Assembly: GCF_017742215.1 (NCBI RefSeq)
Contig: NZ_JAGHKP010000002.1
Span: forward strand, 964,737-1,028,736
DNA: 64,000 nucleotides
Reading direction: 5' to 3'
Origin: Chitinophaga chungangae
GTDB lineage: Bacteria; Bacteroidota; Bacteroidia; Chitinophagales; Chitinophagaceae
Shown: positions 24,715 to 32,108 of the stretch, piece after piece
Position numbering within the stretch: position 1 is the stretch's first letter
Layout of the letters: each line of letters begins with the position of its first letter
The notes under the pieces: model-generated
Database searches by the model: none
Seen by the model: the letters and a program-made list of their open reading frames with translations, nothing else
Told to the model about the DNA's origin: nothing
Made by a program: the position numbers and the translations under genes

Positions 24715-24769
24715 GGGCACCTCTTGGGATTCTCCCAAGCACCTCTGTGAGCACCTCCGCACGAGGTGC
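24715..24769 (+). repeat. Right-end arm-type sites
   Basis: GGGCACCT at 24715, AAGCACCT at 24737 and GAGCACCT at 24749 repeat the 22/12 spacing of the left end. The last copy is also part of an inverted repeat, GCACCTC-N5-GAGGTGC (24751-24769). They lie 56-110 bp upstream of the integrase start and so could also control its promoter. Confidence 0.7.
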
Positions 24770-24779
24770 CACAAACAAA

Positions 24780-24811
24780 AAGCGGGTTCCAACTTTCGCT
24801 GAAACCCGCTT
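24780..24811 (-). terminator. Terminator supplied by the element downstream of the tRNA
   Basis: AAGCGGGTT (24780-24788) pairs with AACCCGCTT (24803-24811). On the minus strand the stem is followed by a T-rich run, 26 nt after the tRNA 3' end. It replaces the host terminator now 4.8 kb away. Confidence 0.72.
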
Positions 24812-24836
24812 CTGTATTGAGTTTGGTGATTTACCG

Positions 24837-24888
24837 GTGGTCCCACCTGGGCTTGAACCAGGGACCCTCTGATTATGAGTCAGATGCT
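24837..24888 (-). repeat. Right attachment repeat within the intact tRNA
   Basis: This is the second copy of the 52-bp direct repeat, identical to 20040-20091, and forms the 3' part of the complete tRNA. Confidence 0.93.
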
Positions 24889-24911
24889 CTAACCAACTGA
24901 GCTATAGGACC
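24838..24911 (-). tRNA. tRNA with anticodon CAT (Met, elongator type; Ile2 not excluded)
   Basis: The 74-nt cloverleaf is complete: acceptor GGTCCTA/TGGGACC, D arm GCTC-AGTTGGTTA-GAGC, anticodon arm TCTGA-CTCATAA-TCAGA, variable GGGTC, T arm CCTGG-TTCAAGC-CCAGG and discriminator A. No CCA is encoded. The anticodon is CAT; elongator Met is most likely, but a lysidine-modified Ile2 tRNA has the same anticodon. A TATATTTTG element 14 nt upstream resembles a -7 box. Its 3' part is the integration site of the 20.0-24.9 kb element. Confidence 0.9.
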
Positions 24912-24996
24912 GGTGCCTTTGCAGGCAAAATATAGAGAACTTTTATTGGGCCCCTTTTCTCAGGGGACGGCAAAAGTAAAGATTTTTTACTGAATC

Positions 24997-25030
24997 TTTT
25001 GCAAATTTTTCCCCCCGAACCCTAACTTTG
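24997..25030 (+). promoter_or_regulatory. -33/-7 promoter of the HAD hydrolase gene
   Basis: TTTTG at 24997-25001 and TAACTTTG at 25023-25030 are separated by 21 bp. Only 8 nt lie between the -7 element and the ATG at 25039, so the mRNA should be nearly leaderless. Confidence 0.65.
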
Positions 25031-25038
25031 CTCCCGCC

Positions 25039-25659
25039 ATGCAAGGAATCAAACATATCATTTTCGATCTCGGGGGCGTTATCCTCAACATCAATTACCA
25101 GCTTACCAGCCAGGCTTTTAAAAACCTCGGCGCCAAAGACTTCGACAAACTCTACAACCAGTTTCACGCCAATGCCCTGTTCGAAGACCTCGAAACCGGC
25201 CGCGTAACCCCGGAAGAATTTCTCGGCAAAATAAAAGAACACCTGCCCGAAGGCACTACCGACCAGCAGATCGTCGACGCATGGAACGCCATGCTGCTGG
25301 ATTTTCCTGTGGCAAGACTGCAACTGCTTCAGCAGCTCAGGAATCACTACGACCTTTTCCTGCTGAGTAATACCAACGCCATTCACCTCGAAGCGTTAAA
25401 TAAAATACTGGAGAAAGAACGGGGCATCCCGTCGCTGGCGGCGTTTTTCGACCGGAGTTATTATTCCCACCTGATCGGTTACCGCAAGCCGGAGAAAGAA
25501 GCGTACCTGGTGATCCTCGACGAAAACGGGCTGAAACCGGAGCATACGCTGTTCATCGACGACACGCTGCCGAATATCGACGCGGCAATCGCGCTCGGCA
25601 TACAAACGATCCATTTGCAGGCGCCGAAAACCATACTGGATATTTTCAGGAAAAATTAA
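25039..25659 (+). CDS. HAD family hydrolase (HAD-IA, YihX-like)
   Basis: A 206-residue haloacid-dehalogenase-type phosphatase. Motif I is IIFDLGGVIL (nucleophile Asp11; the second Asp of DxD is Gly, usual in this subclass), followed by a helical cap, motif II LLSNT, the motif III lysine in YRKPEKEAY and motif IV LFIDDTLPNIDAA. YihX-like members dephosphorylate sugar phosphates such as glucose-1-phosphate, but specificity cannot be read here. It is the first gene after the tRNA and overlaps the convergent DUF4834 gene by 4 bp. Confidence 0.9.
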   Translation: MQGIKHIIFDLGGVILNINYQLTSQAFKNLGAKDFDKLYNQFHANALFEDLETGRVTPEEFLGKIKEHLPEGTTDQQIVDAWNAMLLDFPVARLQLLQQLRNHYDLFLLSNTNAIHLEALNKILEKERGIPSLAAFFDRSYYSHLIGYRKPEKEAYLVILDENGLKPEHTLFIDDTLPNIDAAIALGIQTIHLQAPKTILDIFRKN

Positions 25660-25910
25660 TTCTTGATCTCTTCAAAGTCGATGTAATCGCCTTTGTCCCG
25701 CTTAACGGGCTCGGCCGGAGGGGGAGGCGCCTGTTGCCGGCGCTGTTGTTGCTGCTGCTGTTCGAACTGCTGGCGCATCGTGTCCTGCATGTCGCGCATC
25801 TGGCGGCGCACGTGTTTGGTGCCGCGGTACACGGGTATGATGAAATCGAAGATCAGCTTATATAATACCCATCCGACAATGATGGATATGATGAGTTTAC
25901 CTAACGACAT
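25656..25910 (-). CDS. DUF4834-like small membrane protein
   Basis: An 84-residue protein with one N-terminal transmembrane helix (LIISIIVGWVLYKLIFDFIIP), then a glutamine-rich charged tail (QQFEQQQQQQRRQQ), a proline stretch and an acidic C-terminal GDYIDFEEI. This layout matches DUF4834, a Bacteroidota family of unknown function. A TATCTTTG promoter element ends 7 nt before its ATG. Confidence 0.75.
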   Translation of the reverse strand: MSLGKLIISIIVGWVLYKLIFDFIIPVYRGTKHVRRQMRDMQDTMRQQFEQQQQQQRRQQAPPPPAEPVKRDKGDYIDFEEIKN

Positions 25911-25917
25911 AATGCCA

Positions 25918-25925
25918 CAAAGATA
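25918..25925 (-). promoter_or_regulatory. -7 element of the DUF4834 gene (TATCTTTG)
   Basis: TATCTTTG on the minus strand fits TAnnTTTG and leaves only 7 nt before the ATG at 25910. No -33 TTG is evident. Confidence 0.5.
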
Positions 25926-25975
25926 GCCCTCTCTCCCTTTTTCCGGCCTATTTTAAGTTTTCTTTAACGAACGGC

Positions 25976-26329
25976 TCAGAATTTGCCGATCATCGCGGCT
26001 ACTTCGAGCGACACCTGTTTGTTGTACTCCCAGGTGAGCTTGCGGTAATTCACTGCGTCGATAATGGTGCCGATCAGGCAGAAACCGAACGTGAAAAGGA
26101 ACAGCAGGCCCATGAGGATCTGGTCCATCATAAAACGGTGAATGCCGTTGGGGCCGATAAACCCGATCAGGCAGGTGAGCAGCACGGTCTGCGGGTCTTT
26201 CCGCCGGCCCTGGTAGAGATACAGGAATTTTTTCCTGCCTTCCGCGTCGAACTTTTTGGTCAGCTCTTCGAGCCAGATCAGCTCTTCATGATCGATGCCG
26301 GGTAACATGGCAAAATAGAAGTCATTCAT
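25976..26329 (-). CDS. TM2 domain-containing protein
   Basis: A 117-residue membrane protein. Residues 1-45 are soluble and acidic; residues 48-98 form a TM2 domain: two helices joined by a short loop with GFIGPNGIHRFMMDQILMG and GFCLIGTIIDAV. Function of bacterial TM2 proteins is unknown. It overlaps the upstream DUF2752 gene by 8 nt, so the two are translated as one operon. Confidence 0.82.
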   Translation of the reverse strand: MNDFYFAMLPGIDHEELIWLEELTKKFDAEGRKKFLYLYQGRRKDPQTVLLTCLIGFIGPNGIHRFMMDQILMGLLFLFTFGFCLIGTIIDAVNYRKLTWEYNKQVSLEVAAMIGKF

Positions 26330-26606
26330 ATCTGAAAGTATAATATTGGTCCCTGGCGAGTTTGCCGATGCGCCAGAGCAGCATCAGCAGTACGGGTGCT
26401 CCCAGCTTGTGGCTTTCCCAGCTTTCGCGGAGCTCGCCGTGAAAAAGGTGCGAAATGGAACGGCCGAGGCCGCAGCCGGGGCAATTGCCGAATCCCGCAA
26501 GTTTCGACACGCAGAAGCTGGGCAGCCCGGCATGCGGGTCCAGCAGGGCGAGCAGCACAAGGCCCAGCGCCCAGGCCGGCAGTTCGATGTTGATGCGGGA
26601 AATCAT
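26322..26606 (-). CDS. DUF2752 family membrane protein
   Basis: A 94-residue membrane protein with the family signature FGNCPGCGLGRSISHLFHGE between two hydrophobic helices (ALGLVLLALLDP and APVLLMLLW). The conserved Cys pair could bind metal or form a disulphide; the function is unknown. The ATG at 26606 is preferred; another at 26642 would add 12 residues without the usual character. TTACTTTC upstream on the minus strand is a possible degenerate -7 box. Confidence 0.82.
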   Translation of the reverse strand: MISRINIELPAWALGLVLLALLDPHAGLPSFCVSKLAGFGNCPGCGLGRSISHLFHGELRESWESHKLGAPVLLMLLWRIGKLARDQYYTFRYE

Positions 26607-26701
26607 CCTTCCGAAAGTAAGACAATCCGGGCGGCTATCCAATTAAAATAAAAGATAATGTGTGTGGTATGGGGTTTTTACGGGGTTATATTTAGAATAA
26701 A

Positions 26702-26734
26702 TTGTTCTTGGAATGAAAATAAATGCTAATTTTG
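26702..26734 (+). promoter_or_regulatory. Promoter of the rimP-nusA-infB operon
   Basis: TAATTTTG at 26727-26734 is a full -7 match with TTG at 26702-26704 (22-bp spacer) or 26708-26710 (16-bp spacer). A leader of about 50 nt with a stable hairpin separates it from rimP. Confidence 0.65.
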
Positions 26735-26755
26735 TAACGGTAAAATGATTCAAAT

Positions 26756-26780
26756 GAAGGGGACGCGATCGGTCCCCTTC
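26756..26780 (+). promoter_or_regulatory. Leader hairpin of rimP, possible attenuator
   Basis: GAAGGGGAC (26756-26764) and GTCCCCTTC (26772-26780) form a perfect 9-bp stem with a 7-nt loop, followed by a pyrimidine-rich TTCTATTTC and, 11 nt after the stem, the rimP ATG. It resembles a weak intrinsic terminator or a structure limiting rimP translation. Confidence 0.55.
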
Positions 26781-26791
26781 TTCTATTTCAT

Positions 26792-27256
26792 ATGGCAAAC
26801 GAACAAGTGATAGCGCGCATCACGGACATGCTGGAAGCGCTGCTGGCGGATAAACCGGAGTATTTTATTGTAGAGATCAGGATAAAGCCCACCAATAATG
26901 TGAAAGTTTTTGTGGATGCTGACAATGGTGCCTCGATAGACAAACTTGTGTCCCTGAACCGCCAACTCTATCCCCAGCTGGAAGCTGCCGGGTTGTTCCC
27001 GGACAATGATTTTTCCCTGGAAGTATCTTCCCCGGGGTTGGACGAACCGCTGAAAAATCCTCGTCAATTCACGAAAAACGTTGGCCGCAAGGTGGAAGTA
27101 ACCCTGCTGGACGGCTCCGTGAAGGAAGGCAAGCTGCTCGCCGCCACGGATGCGGACCTGACGCTGGAAGAAACCATCGGCAAGAAAAAAGAGGTCATCG
27201 TAACAAACATCAATTTATCTGAAATAAAGCACACAAAGGTGTGTATCGTGTTTTAA
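26792..27256 (+). CDS. rimP: Ribosome maturation factor RimP
   Basis: A 154-residue RimP, which binds the 30S subunit during late assembly. The N-terminal alpha/beta domain has KVFVDADNGASIDKLVSLNRQL and the conserved FSLEVSSPGLDEPL; the C-terminal SH3-like domain covers about 85-150. It is the first gene of rimP-nusA-infB, the order conserved in most bacteria, and lies 15 nt before nusA. Confidence 0.96.
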   Translation: MANEQVIARITDMLEALLADKPEYFIVEIRIKPTNNVKVFVDADNGASIDKLVSLNRQLYPQLEAAGLFPDNDFSLEVSSPGLDEPLKNPRQFTKNVGRKVEVTLLDGSVKEGKLLAATDADLTLEETIGKKKEVIVTNINLSEIKHTKVCIVF

Positions 27257-27271
27257 AAACTATAACAGAAC

Positions 27272-28519
27272 ATGGCTAGTATTAACCTGATTGAGTCATT
27301 CACCGAATTTAAGGAGGCGGAAAACATTGACCGCCCCACGCTGATGAAGGTGTTGGAAGATGTGTTCAAGACGCTGCTGCGTAAGAAATATGGCTCAGAT
27401 GAGAACTTTGACGTGATTGTAAATACCGAAAAAGGTGACCTGGAGATCCTCCGCCGCCGCACCATCGTGGAAGACGGCACCGTGGAGGACGATAACGCCC
27501 AGATCGCCTATTCTGAAGCTATATTGGTGGAGCCTGACTACCAGGTGGGTGAAGACCTGTACGAGGAAGTGGAGATCATGGACTTCGGCCGCCGCGCCAT
27601 TCTCGCAGCCAAACAGACCCTTACCGCGCGTATCGGCGACCTGAAGAAAAACATCCTGGTGAAAAAATACGGCGACCGTGTAGGCGAGATCGTAACCGGG
27701 GAAGTATACCAGGTCTGGAAAAAGGAAGTTTTATTATTGGATGATGAAGGGAATGAACTAATATTGCCTAAATCTGAACAAATTCCGACTGATTACTTCA
27801 AAAAAGGTGAAAACGTCAGGGCCGTGGTAAAGAAAGTGGAGCTGAAGAACAATTCCCCGCTGATCATCCTTTCCAGAACACATCCCTCCTTCCTGGCCAA
27901 ACTCCTCGAAATAGAGGTGCCGGAGATCTTCGACGGGCTGATCGTGATCAAAAAGATCGTACGTGAGCCGGGCGAAAGAGCCAAAGTGGCCGTGGAATCC
28001 TATGACGACCGGATCGACCCCGTAGGCGCCTGCGTGGGCATGAAAGGTAGCCGCATTCACGGCATCGTTCGCGAGCTCCGGAACGAAAACATCGATATTA
28101 TCAACTATACCGCCAACATTCAGCTGTTGATCCAGCGCGCGCTTACGCCCGCAAGGATCAGCCGGATGGACGTGGATAACGACAATAAATACGCCTCCGT
28201 TTACCTGAAACCCGACCAGGTTTCCCTGGCCATCGGTAAAAAAGGCGTAAACATTAAACTGGCCTGCGAACTGACCGGGTACGAAATAGACGTATTCCGC
28301 GACGAAGAGCAGGAACAGACCGAGTTCGACATCGACCTGGAAGAATTTGCAGACGAGATCGAACCCTGGGTGATCGACGAACTGAAACGCATCGGTTGCG
28401 ATACCGCCCGCAGTGTGCTTGACCTGACTCCGGAAGAACTTGTACGCCGTTCCGACCTCGAAGAGGAAACCGTACATGAGGTGAGAAGGATCTTGCAGGA
28501 AGAATTTGAAAAAGAATAA
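27272..28519 (+). CDS. nusA: Transcription termination/antitermination factor NusA
   Basis: A 415-residue NusA: RNA-polymerase-binding N-domain (1-125), S1 domain (about 130-200), KH1 and KH2 (about 205-345, with RDGDD-type DDRIDPVGACVGMKGSRI and IGKKGVNIKLACELTGYEI), and a short acidic C-terminus with one helix-hairpin-helix-like segment (IGCDTARSVLDLTPEEL). The E. coli AR2 repeats are missing, as is normal in Bacteroidota. It modulates pausing, termination and rRNA antitermination. The stop codon overlaps the arm of a hairpin that precedes infB. Confidence 0.97.
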   Translation: MASINLIESFTEFKEAENIDRPTLMKVLEDVFKTLLRKKYGSDENFDVIVNTEKGDLEILRRRTIVEDGTVEDDNAQIAYSEAILVEPDYQVGEDLYEEVEIMDFGRRAILAAKQTLTARIGDLKKNILVKKYGDRVGEIVTGEVYQVWKKEVLLLDDEGNELILPKSEQIPTDYFKKGENVRAVVKKVELKNNSPLIILSRTHPSFLAKLLEIEVPEIFDGLIVIKKIVREPGERAKVAVESYDDRIDPVGACVGMKGSRIHGIVRELRNENIDIINYTANIQLLIQRALTPARISRMDVDNDNKYASVYLKPDQVSLAIGKKGVNIKLACELTGYEIDVFRDEEQEQTEFDIDLEEFADEIEPWVIDELKRIGCDTARSVLDLTPEELVRRSDLEEETVHEVRRILQEEFEKE

Positions 28520-28556
28520 GCCGGCCGCTACACCTTCCCATGGGGTAGGCTTTTTT
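28518..28556 (+). terminator. Terminator-like hairpin between nusA and infB
   Basis: AAGCC (28518-28522) pairs with GGCTT, and TACACC pairs imperfectly with GGGGTA, followed by six T at 28551-28556. The hairpin includes the last bases of the nusA stop codon. Because infB lies 90 nt downstream, it is probably a partial terminator. Confidence 0.6.
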
Positions 28557-28646
28557 GATTGCAGAGATATTTTGAGTTATTGTTAAATGTTAAAAGAATT
28601 ACTCCGCCGGTTGGTGGGGATTAAACGGGAAGGACGAGAATACGAT

Positions 28647-31600
28647 ATGCCTGAAGTAACAAACAACACACCGCGATTGCTGGCTGCGGCCAAGGAATTC
28701 AATATTGGAAAGGACACGCTCATCGAGTTCCTGGCCAATAAGGGCTTCGATATGGACGGTTTCGGGTCTCCCAACGCCAAACTCACGGCCCAGATGTACA
28801 ATTCCCTCCAGCAAGAATTCCAGCAGGATAAGGCGAACAAGCGCAAAAGCGACCAGATCGCCCTGCCCAAAGGAACGGTGTTAGACGCAGCGAAAAAGAA
28901 GGAGAAGGAAGAAGCGGAACTGGCGGCAAAGAAAAAGGAAGAAGCGGAAGCTGCAACCAAAAAGAAAGAAGAGGCCCCGGCCAAACCCGAGCCTCAACCT
29001 GAACCGGAAGCTCCCAAACCCGCTCCCAAGCCGGAAGTGAAAGCGGAAAAACCCGAACCCAAACCGGAACCGCAGCCGGAAACCAAACCCGCAGCCGAAG
29101 CGCAGCCCGAGCCGAAGCCCGCCCCCAAAGCGGAACCCACGCCCGAGCCTGCAGCCAAAGCGCCGGAAACGCCCGCTCCTGCCCCCGAGGCGGAAGCGCC
29201 AAAAGCAGAATCCCCCCGCGTGGCCGGCCCCAAAATTATGGGCACCATCGACCTCGACGCGCTGAACGCCGCCAACCGCGGTAAAAAACCAGCCGCTAAA
29301 AAAGAGGACGAAAAACCTGCCCCGGCCCCCCAGGAAGCCGCGCCCGCGCCCGAAAAAGCGCCCGCAGCTCCCAAAGCCGAAGCGAAGGAAGAGCCGAAAA
29401 AAGAGGAACCGGCAACGGTAAAAGCCGAAGCGCCCGCCGCCCCCAAAGCGGAGGAAAAAGCCGCCGAAGCCAAACCCGCCCCCGAAAAAGCGCCCGCCGC
29501 CAAAGAGCCTAAAGCTCCCGAAGCTGAAAAGCCCGCAGCAAAAGCCGAAGAGCCCGCACAGGCCGCGGCTGCCGCAACCCCGGACGCAGCGGAAGCAGAC
29601 GAAGCCGTGATCGAAAACATCCAGGCTACCAAACTTACCGGCCCCAAAGTGATCGGTAAGATCGATCTGCCCGTTTCGCAGGAACGCAGGGACAACAAAA
29701 ATTTCAACAAAGACGAAAAACGTAAGCGCAAGCGCATCGTTATAGAAAAGAAACCCGAGCCCATCAAACCCGGCGAATTCGCCAAAGAAGGCCAGGCCCC
29801 TGCCAGCAGGGATAATCGCGGCCCCGGCGGCCCGGGCGGGCACCAGGGCGGTAACCGTGGCCCCGGCGGCGGTCACCAGGGCGGCAACCGCGGCCCCGGT
29901 GGTCACCAGGGCGGCAATCGCGGTCCGGGCGGTCACCAGGGCGGCAATCGCCCCGGCGGTCACCAGGGCAACCGCGGCCCCGGCGGCGCACCAGGCGGTC
30001 CGAGCCGGCCGCACCAGCGCAGGGACCAGCGTCCCGGCCAGGGCGGATACGGTCAGGGCGCACCCCGCAGGGCAGACGACAAAGAGATCGACAAAAACGA
30101 GATACAGAACAAGATCAAGGAAACCATGGCCAAACTGGGAGGCAACTCCCGCGGAGGCAAAAGCACCAAAGCCAGCCGCCGCCGCGACAAACGGCACGAA
30201 GCGGCCGAACGCGAAGCACAGAGCGGCGCAGACGGCAACAAGCTGCAGGTGACGGAATTCGTTTCCGTGAGCGAGCTCGCCAACCTTATGGACGTGAGCT
30301 TTGCGGAAGTGATCTCGAAATGTATGGGCCTCGGCATCATGGTATCCATCAACCAGCGCCTCGACGCGGAAGTGATCGAGCTGGTGGCCGGCGAATTTGG
30401 CTATGAAGTTGAATTTATCGGTATAGACGACGCCACCGAAGACGATGAGGAAGAAATCGTGGACGATCCGGAAGACCTGGAGCCCCGCGCCCCCATCGTT
30501 ACCATCATGGGTCACGTAGACCATGGTAAAACCTCCCTGCTCGACTACATCCGCAGCGCGAACGTAGTGGCCGGCGAGGCAGGCGGCATCACCCAGCACA
30601 TCGGCGCTTACCAGGTAACTACCTCCAGCGGCAAAAAACTGACCTTCCTCGATACCCCCGGTCACGAAGCGTTTACCGCGATGCGTGCCCGTGGCGCGAA
30701 AGTGGCGGACATTGCCGTGATCGTGGTAGCGGCGGACGATGCGATCATGCCCCAGACGCGTGAGGCCATCAGCCACTCGCAGGCAGCGGGCCTTCCCATG
30801 GTATTTGCCATTAACAAGATCGATAAAGAAGGCGCCAATCCCGAAAAGATCAAAGAACAGCTGGCCGGCATGAACCTCCTCGTAGAAGATTGGGGCGGTA
30901 AGTACCAAAGCCAGGAGATCTCGGCGAAAAGCGGCCTGAACATAGACGTGCTCCTTGAAAAGATCCTGCTGGAAGCAGAATTGCTGGAACTGAAAGCCAA
31001 CCCGGACAGGGAAGCCACCGGTACCGTAATTGAAGCAACCCTGGATAAAGGCCGCGGTTACGTGACCACCGTGCTGGTGCAGAACGGCACGCTCGAACAG
31101 GGCGACACCATCGTATCCGGCGCGCACTTCGGTAAGATCAAAGCCATGTTCAACGAACGCGGCCAAAGGGTCGAAAAAGCCGGTCCTTCCGCGCCTGTAC
31201 AGCTGCTCGGCCTCAACGGCGCGCCGCAGGCAGGTGAGAAGTTCAGGATGTACGAAGACGAATCCGAAGCCAAAGACCTCGCCAACCGCAGGGCGCAGAT
31301 CGTTCGCGAACAGGGTATCCGTACGAAGAAACACATTACCCTCGACGAGATCGGCCGCCGTCTTGCACTCGGCAACTTCAAGCAGCTGAACCTCATCATC
31401 AAGGGCGACGTGGACGGTTCCGTGGAAGCATTGAGCGATTCGCTGCAAAAACTCTCCACCGAAGAGATCGTGGTAAGCGTGGTGCTGAAAGGCGTAGGCC
31501 AGATCACCGAATCGGACGTACTGCTCGCTACCGCATCAGATGCATTGATCATCGGCTTCCAGGTACGCCCGTCTATGAACGCGTCGCGCCTGGCGGAGAA

Positions 31601-31988
31601 AGAAAATATCGAGATCAGGACCTACTCCATCATCTACGACGCCATCGACGAACTGAAAAGCGCGATGGAAGGCATGCTGGAACCCAAGATCGAGAAGAAA
31701 GTTACCGCCAACGTGGAGATCCGCGAAACTTACAAGTTCGACAAGGCTACCGTGGCAGGCTGTTACGTGCTGGATGGCAAACTCTTCCGCAATTCGCGCA
31801 TAAACCTGGTTCGCGACGGTATCGTAGTGCACACCGGCGAACTGCAGAGCCTCAAACGCTATAAAGATGACGTGAAAGAAGTCGTATCCGGTATGGAATG
31901 CGGCCTTTCCATCAAAAACTATAGCGATCTGAAGGTAGGAGACATCGTGGAAGGTTTCGAAGAAGTGGAAGTTAAACGAACACTCTAA
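28647..31988 (+). CDS. infB: Translation initiation factor IF-2
   Basis: A 1113-residue IF-2 from the ATG at 28647 ([20 protein letters not shown]); an ATG at 28587 is in frame but would add a segment unlike IF-2. Residues 1-50 are an IF2_N fold. About 70-355 is low-complexity Lys/Glu/Ala/Pro, and about 395-470 is Gly/Arg/Asn/His-rich with a repeated ten-residue unit. A second IF2_N segment follows, then the GTPase domain: G1 [10 protein letters not shown]3 DTPGHEAF, G4 NKID, and domains II-IV. It places initiator tRNA on the 30S subunit. Total length is much above the 890 residues of E. coli because of the linker. Confidence 0.97.
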   Translation: MPEVTNNTPRLLAAAKEFNIGKDTLIEFLANKGFDMDGFGSPNAKLTAQMYNSLQQEFQQDKANKRKSDQIALPKGTVLDAAKKKEKEEAELAAKKKEEAEAATKKKEEAPAKPEPQPEPEAPKPAPKPEVKAEKPEPKPEPQPETKPAAEAQPEPKPAPKAEPTPEPAAKAPETPAPAPEAEAPKAESPRVAGPKIMGTIDLDALNAANRGKKPAAKKEDEKPAPAPQEAAPAPEKAPAAPKAEAKEEPKKEEPATVKAEAPAAPKAEEKAAEAKPAPEKAPAAKEPKAPEAEKPAAKAEEPAQAAAAATPDAAEADEAVIENIQATKLTGPKVIGKIDLPVSQERRDNKNFNKDEKRKRKRIVIEKKPEPIKPGEFAKEGQAPASRDNRGPGGPGGHQGGNRGPGGGHQGGNRGPGGHQGGNRGPGGHQGGNRPGGHQGNRGPGGAPGGPSRPHQRRDQRPGQGGYGQGAPRRADDKEIDKNEIQNKIKETMAKLGGNSRGGKSTKASRRRDKRHEAAEREAQSGADGNKLQVTEFVSVSELANLMDVSFAEVISKCMGLGIMVSINQRLDAEVIELVAGEFGYEVEFIGIDDATEDDEEEIVDDPEDLEPRAPIVTIMGHVDHGKTSLLDYIRSANVVAGEAGGITQHIGAYQVTTSSGKKLTFLDTPGHEAFTAMRARGAKVADIAVIVVAADDAIMPQTREAISHSQAAGLPMVFAINKIDKEGANPEKIKEQLAGMNLLVEDWGGKYQSQEISAKSGLNIDVLLEKILLEAELLELKANPDREATGTVIEATLDKGRGYVTTVLVQNGTLEQGDTIVSGAHFGKIKAMFNERGQRVEKAGPSAPVQLLGLNGAPQAGEKFRMYEDESEAKDLANRRAQIVREQGIRTKKHITLDEIGRRLALGNFKQLNLIIKGDVDGSVEALSDSLQKLSTEEIVVSVVLKGVGQITESDVLLATASDALIIGFQVRPSMNASRLAEKENIEIRTYSIIYDAIDELKSAMEGMLEPKIEKKVTANVEIRETYKFDKATVAGCYVLDGKLFRNSRINLVRDGIVVHTGELQSLKRYKDDVKEVVSGMECGLSIKNYSDLKVGDIVEGFEEVEVKRTL

Positions 31989-31995
31989 AATACGG

Positions 31996-32025
31996 TTGCG
32001 CAGGGCCTTTTCGGCCCCCGCGCAA
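31996..32025 (+). terminator. Hairpin downstream of infB
   Basis: TTGCGC plus GGGCC pairs with GGCCC plus GCGCAA around TTTTC, with small bulges. A T-run (ATTTTTGTT) follows about 8 nt later, so termination strength is uncertain. A second, better terminator follows at 32049. Confidence 0.5.
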
Positions 32026-32048
32026 ACCCGAAATTTTTGTTAAATAGA

Positions 32049-32076
32049 TTAGCCGTCTTTGTGCGGCTAATTTTTT
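32049..32076 (+). terminator. Intrinsic terminator of the rimP-nusA-infB operon
   Basis: TTAGCCG (32049-32055) and CGGCTAA (32064-32070) form a 7-bp stem followed by six T. The loop contains the TTTG that may be the -33 element of the next gene. Confidence 0.75.
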
Positions 32077-32089
32077 ATTGGTTACTTTG
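32058..32089 (+). promoter_or_regulatory. Promoter of the SurA-like gene
   Basis: TTTG at 32058-32061, spacer of 20 bp, then TTACTTTG at 32082-32089 (one mismatch to TAnnTTTG). The ATG is 19 nt further on. The -33 element lies inside the loop of the upstream terminator. Confidence 0.5.
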
Positions 32090-32108
32090 ATATTACAGTA
32101 GCGATACC

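Larger units (their letters stand above)
20040..24888. mobile_element. tRNA-integrated genetic element, about 4.8 kb
   Basis: The element is bounded by a perfect 52-bp direct repeat of the tRNA 3' end, with the intact tRNA at the right. It contains, all on the minus strand, a tyrosine recombinase next to the tRNA, a RepL-like winged-helix protein, and four small proteins without recognisable function, one exported. Three arm-type repeats with the same 22/12 spacing are found near each end. No relaxase, type IV secretion, capsid or resistance gene is seen. It could be a minimal integrative plasmid, a phage satellite or a mobilisable element that borrows transfer functions. Confidence 0.92.

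Noticed and set aside
29820..30060. A CRISPR-like array from the regular 30-bp units
   Set aside because: The repeats are contiguous without spacers and in frame with infB, coding for the Gly-rich linker.
28881..31448. An 855-codon open frame antisense to infB
   Set aside because: It mirrors the GC-rich low-complexity coding of infB; its Gly/Phe/Arg repeats are the reverse reading of the Ala/Pro/Lys/Glu linker.
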